NCBI GenBank assembly: GCA_022953095.1
Contig: JALJCR010000002.1
Span: 1-64,000 of the forward strand
Origin: Qipengyuania sp. ABI-127-1
GTDB taxonomy: Bacteria > Pseudomonadota > Alphaproteobacteria > Sphingomonadales > Sphingomonadaceae
DNA length: 64,000 nt
Direction of reading: 5' to 3'
Shown: one piece after another, positions 34,945-43,352 of the stretch
Layout: every line of letters begins with the position of its first letter
Position numbering within the stretch: position 1 is the stretch's first letter
The notes under the pieces: model-generated
Database searches by the model: none
The model's input: only the letters and a program-made list of their open reading frames with translations
Told to the model about the DNA's origin: nothing
Made by a program: the position numbers and the translations under genes

Positions 34945-36652
34945 CGGCCACCTCCTCACGTGCGGCCGGCCGGCGGCTCTGGACGATGCGGAACCGACCG
35001 GCGACGAAGGCAAGGTCGGCAAGGCAGGCATTGCCGGCCGGGTTGAGCCCAGTCACATGGTAATCGCTATAAGCTGCTGCGAAATTCGCCCACATCGCGC
35101 CGTGGAGATTGATCGAGAGATTCATGCCCGAAACCGTATAGGCATCCAGCGAACGGGCGATGAAAGCTTCGTCGGTCGAATAGAGGTAGGACGATATGGC
35201 GCCGTGTTCGCGCACTAGCTGCGTTGCTTCCTCGACCGCGTCGTCACCGGATTCGGCTGCGATGATAAACATCACCGGCCCGAAATGTTCTTCGGCATAG
35301 AGCGCCGCATTGTCGGCCGGGAGCGTCACGATCAGCGGTGTCATTGTGCGGGCATCGGGAAAGTCCGGATGTTCGTAGGGGGTGGGGCGGCGCAGCACCT
35401 TTGCAGCGCGGTGTTCCTCAGCCTCTTTTTCCAGTCGTCGAACGATATCGCAACTTGGCTCGGCCTGCACAGCGCCCATGATCCCGGCGGCCATGGCCGG
35501 ATGCTCTGCGATTTCATCGACCGCCGCAACCAGCGCCTGCGCCACATCATCGAACGAAACAGGCCCCATTGCCGTCGTGAAACCTTCCCTGGGGACATAG
35601 ATGTTCTGTGGGCTGGTGCACATTTGCGCGGAAAACAGGCATGTTGCCCGCGCGATCGCCTTGGCGGTCTCGGCAAGGTCTTCGCAGCTTTCGAGGACAA
35701 CGGAATTGATGCCTGCCGTCTCGGTGAAAAGCAGCTTGCCGGTAAGGGTTCGCTCGAGATGGCCGCCGTAGCGCGGGCTTCCGGTGAAATCGACAATTTG
35801 AACGGCGGGGTGATCTATGAATTCCTGTGCCACCGGTTGCTCCAGCGTATCGACCGCCAGTGTCACCAAATTCGGATCGCAGCCGAAATCGGCCAGCACG
35901 CGGCGGCATTCCTGCACCGCAATGGCCATTGGCAGGATCGCGATCGGGTGTGGCTTGACGATTACGGGGTTGCCCGTTGCAAGGCTTGCGAACATCGCCG
36001 GATAAGCATTCCAGGTCGGGAACGACGCGCAGCAGATTACCAGTCCGATACCGCGCGGCACCAGCGTGTATTGCTTGTCTAGCGCGACATCTTCCTTGCC
36101 GAAGGTCCGCTCCCATCTGGCTGAAGGCGATACGTCGCGCATTGCCTTGGCGGCATAGGCCAGCGCCTCGATCCCGCGATCGAGCGCGTTCGGACCGCTG
36201 CCGCTGAACGCCTGTGTGTAGCTTTGCCCCGCGACGTGCATCACCGAATGTGCCATCTCGAAGTTGCGATCGTAAATCCGCTCGGCCATCTCCAGGCACA
36301 AGGCGATGCGTGCCTTCGATGCGGTTTTGCGCCATGTCGGCATCGCCGCCTGTGCCGCTTTGATCAGCATAGCCGGATCGCCCTGAGGGTAGGTGATCCC
36401 GAGGGGTTGCCGCGTGAATGGCGATACCTCCCAACCGAGCTGCCCAATCGTGCCCGGTTGTCGAAGGTCGAACGGCTTGCCGAGCAGCGTTTCGAATGCA
36501 GCCTTCCCGGCCTCGGGTTTCCCCGGCGCATGAAATTTCGAGCTGGGAGAATCGCGGAACGGGCTCCAGTTCTTGCGGGTCTCGATGGCGTCGATCGCTG
36601 CATCGAGTGTTGTAGCATGGCGAGCGATGAGGTGCTCAAGCGTTTCAGTCAT
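34934..36652 (-). CDS. PaaN-like aldehyde dehydrogenase
   Basis: A 572-residue aldehyde dehydrogenase superfamily protein resembling PaaN of phenylacetate degradation. It shows NAD-binding and catalytic landmarks: PRGIGLVICCASFPTWNAYPA, NPVIVKPHP, FTGSPRYGGHLE, FTETAGINS and the catalytic Cys in FSAQMCTSPQNIYVP. It would oxidise an aldehyde to an acid or CoA ester. In this operon, the aldehyde produced by the carotenoid/stilbene-type oxygenase is an attractive substrate. It lies 20 bp after the thiolase gene. Confidence 0.85.
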   Translation of the reverse strand: MTETLEHLIARHATTLDAAIDAIETRKNWSPFRDSPSSKFHAPGKPEAGKAAFETLLGKPFDLRQPGTIGQLGWEVSPFTRQPLGITYPQGDPAMLIKAAQAAMPTWRKTASKARIALCLEMAERIYDRNFEMAHSVMHVAGQSYTQAFSGSGPNALDRGIEALAYAAKAMRDVSPSARWERTFGKEDVALDKQYTLVPRGIGLVICCASFPTWNAYPAMFASLATGNPVIVKPHPIAILPMAIAVQECRRVLADFGCDPNLVTLAVDTLEQPVAQEFIDHPAVQIVDFTGSPRYGGHLERTLTGKLLFTETAGINSVVLESCEDLAETAKAIARATCLFSAQMCTSPQNIYVPREGFTTAMGPVSFDDVAQALVAAVDEIAEHPAMAAGIMGAVQAEPSCDIVRRLEKEAEEHRAAKVLRRPTPYEHPDFPDARTMTPLIVTLPADNAALYAEEHFGPVMFIIAAESGDDAVEEATQLVREHGAISSYLYSTDEAFIARSLDAYTVSGMNLSINLHGAMWANFAAAYSDYHVTGLNPAGNACLADLAFVAGRFRIVQSRRPAAREEVADAA

Positions 36653-36672
36653 TTCAGGATTCCATCAGCTCG

Positions 36673-37833
36673 TCAGTTGAGTCGTTCGACCACCATCGCC
36701 GCGCCGGTGCCCGAAGCGCCGGTGACCACAACCAGGCCGAGCGTTCCGTCGGCTGCATCGAGCGTGTCCAGCAGGGTCGAAGTCAGGATTGCGCCGCTTG
36801 CGCCGAGCGGATGCCCCTTGGCGATGTGCCCCCCGCTGACATTCACCTTTGCCGGATCGGGTCTGCGGTCGCGCAGGAATTTGGCGATCGTCACCGCAAA
36901 GGATTCCATGAACTCGATCCGGTCCATGTCATCGAGCGTCATGTCGGCGCGTTCCAATGCCTTGTCCATCGAGGCCAGTCCTGCGGTAAGCGAAGCGGCA
37001 GGGTCGCCCCCGCATTCGGCATAGGCGACAATGCGGGCGCGCGGGCTTTCACTCAGTTCGCGCCTGCCGATAAGAGCCAGAGCGGCTCCGTCGCAGACGG
37101 GCGGAGCGTGTCCTATCGTGTGGAGCGGCTTGAAATGCTCATTCCCCAAGGCTTCGCTATAGTGCTCTTGAAGGGCACCAAATCCGGGCGGCATTTTGGC
37201 CAGAGACTCGCCATCCGTGCCGGGGCGTATACACTCCTCGCCATCGAGCGTTCCGGTTGCGATACGCGAGCGTTGCAGCGCCGGATCATTTTCCGCAGCG
37301 GCGGCCTTTTGCTGGGAGGCGAGGGCAACGGCATCGAGTTCTTCGCGCTCGATCCCCTCGGCATTGGCCAATCGGTCCGCCGCAAGCACTACCGGGATAT
37401 AACGCGCGCGGAGTGGAAGGGATGCATCGCTGTAATAGGCTGCTCGGTCGCCCATAAAGGGAACGCGGCTCATACATTCGACGCCGCCGGCGAGCACGCC
37501 TTGGGCTTGCCCGCTCGCGACCAGGCTGGCTCCTTGCCCGATCGCCGTCAGGCCCGAAGCGCAGTAATTGTTGAGCGAGATCGCGGAGGTATCGTCAGGC
37601 AGCCGCGCATGCAGCTTGGCGATGAGCGCGATATGTCCGCCCTGGTCATCGGCCTGGCCAACACAGCCAAGCATGAGGGAATCGGGAGCGCGTGCATGTG
37701 TGCCGCAACGCTGCTCCAGGGCATCGATCTGCTGGCGGACGAGTTCCTGCGGACTGAGAGCGGCAAGCCCACCGGCTTCTTTCGCTTTTCCGCGCGGGGT
37801 ACGAAGCGCGTCATGGATGAATACTCCCTCCAC
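36673..37833 (-). CDS. Thiolase family protein lacking the second catalytic cysteine
   Basis: A 386-residue thiolase. A GTG at 37833 is taken as start because it gives the family N-terminus EGVFIHDALRTPRGK and falls 4 bp after the upstream stop. The acyl-accepting Cys is in NNYCASGLTA (about 91) and the catalytic His in AKGHPLGASG. Where thiolases have the second cysteine (CxGGGxG) this protein reads VVTGASGTGAAM, without Cys. Thiolysis may thus be slow or the chemistry altered. It is next to another thiolase gene in the same operon. Confidence 0.85.
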   Translation of the reverse strand: MEGVFIHDALRTPRGKAKEAGGLAALSPQELVRQQIDALEQRCGTHARAPDSLMLGCVGQADDQGGHIALIAKLHARLPDDTSAISLNNYCASGLTAIGQGASLVASGQAQGVLAGGVECMSRVPFMGDRAAYYSDASLPLRARYIPVVLAADRLANAEGIEREELDAVALASQQKAAAAENDPALQRSRIATGTLDGEECIRPGTDGESLAKMPPGFGALQEHYSEALGNEHFKPLHTIGHAPPVCDGAALALIGRRELSESPRARIVAYAECGGDPAASLTAGLASMDKALERADMTLDDMDRIEFMESFAVTIAKFLRDRRPDPAKVNVSGGHIAKGHPLGASGAILTSTLLDTLDAADGTLGLVVVTGASGTGAAMVVERLN

Positions 37834-37837
37834 CCCA

Positions 37838-39067
37838 TCAGACTCCGACAATGAAGCTGCACGCGGTCGTAGCGCTGCCGCCGACATTGAAGGTCGCCAT
37901 GTTGCGCGCGCCATCGATCTGGTAGTCTCCGGCATTGCCGGTGACCTGCCGCCAGCTATCGAGCATCATGCGAACGCCCGTCGCGCCCACCGGATGGCCG
38001 GTTCCGATCAGCCCGCCCGATGCGTTGACCGGTAATTTCCCGCCAAGAGCGATGGTGCCATCCTCGATCGCGCGCCAGCTTTCACCCGGCGGTGTGATCC
38101 CGAAATGGTCGATCGCCATATATTCGGTTATCGAGAAGCAATCGTGCACTTCGACACCGTCGCACGCATAGACATCTGCTAGGCTGGCGCGATGCAGCGC
38201 ATCCATCATGGCCTTGCGGACGAAGGGAAAAACGTAAGGCTGTCCCTTGCTGTCGTTGATTTTGCGCCGATACATGAGCGGTGCGGTGGTGTGGCCCCAC
38301 CCCTTGATCCGCGGCACGGATTCCAGCGGAATGCCGCGACGCTTCGCCCATTTTTCTGCGTAGGCACGCGAGGCGAGAAATATCGCCGCTGCCCCATCGG
38401 TCACCTGACCGCAATCGGATTTGCGCAACCGGCCTTCGATGCGCGGGTTCACCTCGTCATTCTCTCCCAAATGCTCATCGGTGATCGCCCAGCCGCGCGT
38501 TTGCGCATTGGGATTGCGCTTGCCATTGGCGAAGTTGTTTTCGGAGATCGCGCGCAGGTGGGCACGGTCGATTCCGTGTCGCTTCTCGTACTCCTCCTCG
38601 ACCTTGGAGAACATCCAGGGCCACAGATAGCGAGCCTCGTTCGCTTCCTGCCCGACCCACGCCGCCGCCCCCAGATGCTCCGCCGCCGTCTGCCCGGATA
38701 CGTTGCGCATGAGCTCGATCCCGAGCACGAGCGCGAGATCGTAACGTCTGGCCTCGATTTCCGCTGATGCGGCCAGGATAGCGATGCTGCCCGATGCGCA
38801 GGCAGCCTCGTGCCGCGATGCCGGGACACCGGCAAGATCCGGATGAACATGGCCGAAGAAGCCGCCGAGCTGACCTTGCCCGGTAAACAGTTCGCCCACA
38901 AAATTGCCGACATGCGCGGTGTCCACTTCGGCGGGCTCGACACCGGTCGCCGCAAAAGAGGCCTCGGCCACTTCACGGAACAGGTCGAACATGCCGTTGC
39001 CCTCGCGTTCCATGTTCCGCGCGAAATCGCTTTGCGCGCCCCCCAGAACGAAAACTTCGCCAGTCAT
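37838..39067 (-). CDS. Thiolase/lipid-transfer-type acyl-CoA acyltransferase
   Basis: A 409-residue SCPx-like thiolase. Nucleophile Cys in HEAACASGS (about residue 90), VHDCFSITEYMA, HPVGATGVRMM and a C-terminal Cys in TACSFIVGV: an intact catalytic set. The ATG at 39067 is preceded by GGAAGGAG; an upstream in-frame extension lies within the ligase gene. It is separated from the ligase by 4 bp. It may work with the adjacent thiolase paralog as a heteromer. Confidence 0.87.
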   Translation of the reverse strand: MTGEVFVLGGAQSDFARNMEREGNGMFDLFREVAEASFAATGVEPAEVDTAHVGNFVGELFTGQGQLGGFFGHVHPDLAGVPASRHEAACASGSIAILAASAEIEARRYDLALVLGIELMRNVSGQTAAEHLGAAAWVGQEANEARYLWPWMFSKVEEEYEKRHGIDRAHLRAISENNFANGKRNPNAQTRGWAITDEHLGENDEVNPRIEGRLRKSDCGQVTDGAAAIFLASRAYAEKWAKRRGIPLESVPRIKGWGHTTAPLMYRRKINDSKGQPYVFPFVRKAMMDALHRASLADVYACDGVEVHDCFSITEYMAIDHFGITPPGESWRAIEDGTIALGGKLPVNASGGLIGTGHPVGATGVRMMLDSWRQVTGNAGDYQIDGARNMATFNVGGSATTACSFIVGV

Positions 39068-39071
39068 ATCG

Positions 39072-40763
39072 CTATGCTCCTTCCCGTGATCCAAGGGCAT
39101 GCTCGCGCACTTCGCTGCGCATCGCCTTGTTCGTGACGTTGCGCGGCAGGGCCTCAAAGCGGTACATCCGCTCCGGCAATTTAAACACGGCCAGATCCTT
39201 CTCGCGCAGGAAGTCCGTAACCTCTTCGAGTGTGATTTCCCGGTCTTCGCGCGGCACATAGGCCAGCCCAATTCGCTCCCCCATTACCGGATCGGGCAGG
39301 GAGAAGGCGCAGGCCTCCGCCAATAGCGGATGCCCGCCGAGCAACTGATCGATCTCTTCCGGTGCGATATTCACACCACCGCGAATGATCAGATCCTTGC
39401 AGCGACCGACAAAGCGATAGAAACAGCCATCGCCTGCGATCTCGAACAGATCGCCGGTACGGAAGAACCCGTCGGGGGTGAATGCCGCCTCGGTTTGCTC
39501 GGGCGCGTCGTGGTAGCCTTCGAACACGGACGGTCCGCGAATCTCCAGCTCTCCCGGTACGCCCACTTCGGTGATCTCGCTGCCGTCATCGACCGAAACC
39601 AGCCGCGTTTCGGCAATCGCCGCCGGGGTGCCGCCCAGCATCGGCTCAAGCACCATCTCGCGGGGGAAATAGCTGGCGCGCTCGACCGGATCGGGAACCG
39701 CATCGGGGCCGGTGACGAGCGACATTCCCTCGTTCGAGCCGAACAGGTTGACGACCATGATCCCAAAGCGTTCCTGAAAGCCGCTGACCATGGATGGGGC
39801 CAGTGGGGCCGAACCCGAACCGATAGTGCGCAGGCTGGAAAGGTCCACCTTCGCCAGCAGCTCCTCGTTCTGGAGCAGCATATTGAGCACGGCAGGCGGC
39901 GCGATGGTGAATTGCGGGCGTTCCGTCGCGATCTGGCCGAGAAACACCTGCGGGTCGAACGGGTGGTGCAGCACCATGGTGCCGCCGACGCGCAGCCAGC
40001 TCATCGTCACCCCGCCGATGCTGGCCATGTTGATAAGCGGGAACGGATTGAGCATCACGTCGCCATCCCGTAGCCCCGAAGGCTGGTACGTCCCCGGTGC
40101 GATTGCAATCCAGTGATTATGACTGCGCGGCACGCCTTTAGGGGTGCCGGTGGTGCCTGACGTCCAGCAGATCGTGAATATATCGTCCGCATCTACTCGA
40201 TGTGTCTCGCGATGTACCGCGAGCAATCCCGGGTCCGCCCGGGCGGCGCTGAGATCGACCGTATCATCGGGCGCATCAGGCCCGAAGGTCATGATCTGGC
40301 ACCCCGCGCCAATCACCTTGCGCGCGGTCGAAAGATGATCGCCGCCCTTGAAGCGGGTTGCGCAGACGAATGCGCTCGGCTTGGCGATGCGATACATCTC
40401 CGAGAGTTCATGGCTGCGATACTGAACCGCCGCCGGGCTCACGACCGCGCCGATCGTCGCGGCGGCGAAATACAGGTTCACGAACTCGCTGATATTGGGC
40501 AGCTGGACCATGATCACATCGCCCTTGCCAATGCCATTTGCCAGCAGGGCTCCGGCCAGACGCTCGGTTTCCGCAAGCATTTGCGCATAGGTCAGCCGCT
40601 GCGGCTCTCCGAATGCGAAATCGGCGCGGTTCGGCGGGTCGACGAGCGCCAACCGTTCGGGATGGATTCCGGCATTGGCGCGAAACATATCCGCTAGGGT
40701 CGTGTCACCCCACCAGCCCTGTTCGCGGTAAAGCTGCCGTTTGTCCTTCGTCGCCGTGACCAT
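39072..40763 (-). CDS. Acyl-CoA synthetase, AMP-binding family
   Basis: A 563-residue ANL-family ligase: CWTSGTTGTPKGVPRSHNH, NLFGSNEGMS, FFRTGDLFEIAGDG, GRCKDLIIRGGVNIAPEEID, and a C-terminus containing RNVTNKAMRSEVREH with the catalytic Lys. The start at 40763 directly precedes the family N-terminal domain; longer versions run into the oxygenase gene. It probably activates an aromatic or steroid-derived acid for the downstream thiolases. It is one bp from the oxygenase gene. Confidence 0.9.
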   Translation of the reverse strand: MVTATKDKRQLYREQGWWGDTTLADMFRANAGIHPERLALVDPPNRADFAFGEPQRLTYAQMLAETERLAGALLANGIGKGDVIMVQLPNISEFVNLYFAAATIGAVVSPAAVQYRSHELSEMYRIAKPSAFVCATRFKGGDHLSTARKVIGAGCQIMTFGPDAPDDTVDLSAARADPGLLAVHRETHRVDADDIFTICWTSGTTGTPKGVPRSHNHWIAIAPGTYQPSGLRDGDVMLNPFPLINMASIGGVTMSWLRVGGTMVLHHPFDPQVFLGQIATERPQFTIAPPAVLNMLLQNEELLAKVDLSSLRTIGSGSAPLAPSMVSGFQERFGIMVVNLFGSNEGMSLVTGPDAVPDPVERASYFPREMVLEPMLGGTPAAIAETRLVSVDDGSEITEVGVPGELEIRGPSVFEGYHDAPEQTEAAFTPDGFFRTGDLFEIAGDGCFYRFVGRCKDLIIRGGVNIAPEEIDQLLGGHPLLAEACAFSLPDPVMGERIGLAYVPREDREITLEEVTDFLREKDLAVFKLPERMYRFEALPRNVTNKAMRSEVREHALGSREGA

Positions 40764-40764
40764 A

Positions 40765-42261
40765 TCAGGCCGCGAGCACGCTGTTTTCCGGCATGCCGAT
40801 ATCGCTGCCATTGGCCCAGGTCGAATGCGTGCCCGAACAGATCCTTTCCGGCAGGATGATGCGGCAGACCGGACCTGCCTCGATATCTTTCGCATCGAGA
40901 AGGATGCATTCGGATTGGTCCGCATTCACATCGGAGACGTAGGAAATGATGTAGCCATCATCCTCGTCCTTGGCGCCGATGCGGGGGACAAAAGGGCTTT
41001 CGCTGGCGTAACGGCCTTCGCCCAACTCGTAGCTACAGCTTTCGCCGGTCTCGAGGTCGTGTTTCACGATTCCCTTGAACAGGAACCAATACGGTTCCGG
41101 GATCGCGCTATAGGCATAGCGGTACTTCCGCCCGGCGTATCTCTGGTTGATCATGCCGAATTCGAGGATGCGGTCGTCCAGGCGTTGCTCCACAGTCTCG
41201 CCGGTTTTCATATTGAAGCGCCAGCGGTGCAGCTTGGGCTTCATCAGGCCCTGACTGAGATAGGCCATCATCCGTTCGAGCCCGTCGGGCGCATCGGGAT
41301 AGCTCTTGGGTTGCGGCTCTTCCTGGAAATATCCGTCGAGCACGATCTCGTCGCCTTCCTCATAGGCGTTGAGCCAGTGCAATGTGTAGGTCGGCTCAGC
41401 TTCGAACCAGCGGATATCCTCCGGCTGACCATAGCGCGGGATAATCGCGAAACGGGTCTTCATCTCCGGATGAAACTCGACCGCATGGACATTGCGTTCG
41501 AGCAGTTCCTCGTTCCAGAACAAGGGCATGTCGTTGAGGATCGAGTAGTTTTCGGTGAAGCACATGTCATGCGGCAGACGCGGCCCCGGCAGCGGGATCG
41601 GAACATAGTGCTTCAGCTTGTTGTCGGGACCGACCACGCCATAATGCATGTAGGGCGCGTGCTTCGAGTAGTTGAAGAACAGCAGCTCGCCGGTCGCTTC
41701 ATCGAGTTTGGTGTGAGCGGAAATTCCGTCGACTGGAACCCAGCCTTCAGTGCCGAACTGCTCCATGGTGAACGGATCGAGGCGATATCCTTCGCCGCAT
41801 TGATAGAAGGTCGAGAGGATTTTCCCCGCATGCACCACGACATCGGTCGAGGAGCTGTCTTTGAGCCATTCCTGCGCACCCCAGCCCGGGCGCGTGGATT
41901 TGTGCGGTGGTTCCATCAGTCCGGCCCATAGCGAGCGCCCGGCTTCCCGTTCGGCTTCGAAGCCCTTGGTGCGCACGAACCGGCTACGATAACTCGCCTT
42001 GCCATCCTTGAAACTGATCGAATGAACAAAGCCGTCGCCATCGAAGGGGTGATAGCGCCCGATCGGTTCGTGAATCTGGTTCTCTCCAGTACGAACATAG
42101 ACCCCATCGATATCTTTCGGGATCTCGCCGATCACTTCGGCCTCGCCATCGGCAAAGGTCGCATTCCATTCGTTGAATGTCGGGCGCCAGGCTCCCTTCA
42201 TATAGGGATGATCGTTGGGCCGGATCGTAGTCTTGATCGTTTCAACCAGTTCCGCAGGCAT
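40765..42261 (-). CDS. Carotenoid/lignostilbene cleavage oxygenase family protein
   Basis: A 498-residue seven-bladed-propeller oxygenase (RPE65/carotenoid oxygenase). The family signature GDGFVHSISF and four candidate iron-binding histidines are visible: SAHTKLD, LPHDMCF, LHWLNAYEE and GTHSTWA. It cleaves a C=C bond of a conjugated chain to two carbonyls using non-heme iron. ATG 42261 is preferred (GAGGAG 8 nt upstream); a GTG at 42270 overlaps the previous stop. Neighbouring ligase, thiolases and aldehyde dehydrogenase suggest the cleavage products are catabolised; apocarotenoids, stilbenes or retinoid-like compounds are possible substrates. Confidence 0.9.
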   Translation of the reverse strand: MPAELVETIKTTIRPNDHPYMKGAWRPTFNEWNATFADGEAEVIGEIPKDIDGVYVRTGENQIHEPIGRYHPFDGDGFVHSISFKDGKASYRSRFVRTKGFEAEREAGRSLWAGLMEPPHKSTRPGWGAQEWLKDSSSTDVVVHAGKILSTFYQCGEGYRLDPFTMEQFGTEGWVPVDGISAHTKLDEATGELLFFNYSKHAPYMHYGVVGPDNKLKHYVPIPLPGPRLPHDMCFTENYSILNDMPLFWNEELLERNVHAVEFHPEMKTRFAIIPRYGQPEDIRWFEAEPTYTLHWLNAYEEGDEIVLDGYFQEEPQPKSYPDAPDGLERMMAYLSQGLMKPKLHRWRFNMKTGETVEQRLDDRILEFGMINQRYAGRKYRYAYSAIPEPYWFLFKGIVKHDLETGESCSYELGEGRYASESPFVPRIGAKDEDDGYIISYVSDVNADQSECILLDAKDIEAGPVCRIILPERICSGTHSTWANGSDIGMPENSVLAA

Positions 42262-42266
42262 TTGTC

Positions 42267-43217
42267 TCACTCCTCGATCTGGAACGGCGGCATCTGCGCC
42301 GCGATTTGATATTCGTGGCGCAACCGCTCAACGATTGCACCGACAGGCTCGATGGCTTCAACTGCGCCGACACCCTGGCCGGCGGACCACACGTTCTTCC
42401 ACGCCTTGGCGTCGTCCTGTGCATTCTCGAAATTGGGCTTCTTGTCCTCCGGCATGTTGTCGGGATCATGCCCCGCCGCGATCAGGCTGTCCCTGAGCCA
42501 GTTGGCGGTTACGCCGGTGATGCCCTTCGACGGGACGACCTGATCGGCCCCGGCTTCGACCACCATTTGCTTGTAAGCGTCCGCAGCCATGCTTTCCCGG
42601 CAGGCGATCAGCGCCGTCCCGAGATAGGCGAGGTCCGCCCCCAATATTTCCGCAGCACGAATTGCATGCCCGGTCGAAATCGCTCCACCCAGCACGATCG
42701 GCCCATCCCAGAAGCGCCGAACTTCCTCGACGAAGGCAAATCCGGCAGTCTGTCCGGTGTGCCCTCCGGCACCCGACGCTACCAGCACCAGCCCGTCGAC
42801 TCCAGCCATCGCCGCCTTGCGCGCGAAACCGACCGAGTTCACGTCCGCGAATACCAGGCCCCCATAGCCGTGGACCCGATCGACTACGCGGCTCGGGCTG
42901 CCCAGTGCGGTGATGACCAGAGGGGCCTCGTACCGGACGACAAGGTCCAGGTCCGCCGGCAACCGATCGTTCGAGGGGTGCACCACGAGATTCGCCGCCC
43001 ATGCCGCCGCTTGCGGGTCGGCGCCGAGAGCGTCGGTGATTGTCCCGAGCCACTGATCGAGAATCTCGGGCGTCCGCGCATTGGGCGTAGGGAACGATCC
43101 GATCATGCCCGCACGCGATGCCGCGATGACCATGTCCGGCCCCGATACGAGAAACATAGGCGCAGCAATCGCCGGGATGCGCAAATTGCGCGTCAGTCGG
43201 GCCGGGAGCCTGTTCAC
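42267..43217 (-). CDS. Nitronate monooxygenase-like FMN protein
   Basis: A 316-residue TIM-barrel flavoprotein of the nitronate monooxygenase/2-nitropropane dioxygenase family: IAAPMFLVSGPDMV at the N-terminus, GVDGLVLVASGAGGHTG with the FMN-binding His/Gly segment, and VLGGAISTGHAI followed by GADLAYLGTALIA for phosphate binding. In steroid C/D-ring degradation a member of this family (IpdC) reduces a CoA thioester, so an enoyl-CoA reductase role is possible. It is first in the minus-strand operon, divergent from the TonB receptor. Confidence 0.87.
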   Translation of the reverse strand: MNRLPARLTRNLRIPAIAAPMFLVSGPDMVIAASRAGMIGSFPTPNARTPEILDQWLGTITDALGADPQAAAWAANLVVHPSNDRLPADLDLVVRYEAPLVITALGSPSRVVDRVHGYGGLVFADVNSVGFARKAAMAGVDGLVLVASGAGGHTGQTAGFAFVEEVRRFWDGPIVLGGAISTGHAIRAAEILGADLAYLGTALIACRESMAADAYKQMVVEAGADQVVPSKGITGVTANWLRDSLIAAGHDPDNMPEDKKPNFENAQDDAKAWKNVWSAGQGVGAVEAIEPVGAIVERLRHEYQIAAQMPPFQIEE

Positions 43218-43352
43218 CAGATCGCTCCTTTGAGAAAACCGCGTGCTGAGAGTTGCGTAGTCATACTAACTTGTATAAACATACTACATCTGCAGTTGCA
43301 ATAGTCGATCCGACACGGACGCATCGCAACAGTCCATAAGGGGGAGATAGTC
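43218..43352. promoter_or_regulatory. Divergent promoter with ATAC/GTAT half-sites
   Basis: This 135-bp AT-rich gap separates the flavoprotein operon and the second TonB receptor. Around 43263-43286 are three alternating half-sites, ATAC-TAACTT-GTAT-AAAC-ATAC, giving two overlapping inverted repeats. HxlR-type regulators bind short inverted repeats of this kind, and a tandem HxlR gene lies just past the receptor. A ribosome binding site GGGGGAGA precedes the receptor ATG at 43353. Confidence 0.5.

Noticed and set aside
40741..41931. 396-codon plus-strand open frame opposite the carotenoid oxygenase
   Set aside because: Shadow frame of a gene with four conserved histidines; no independent evidence.
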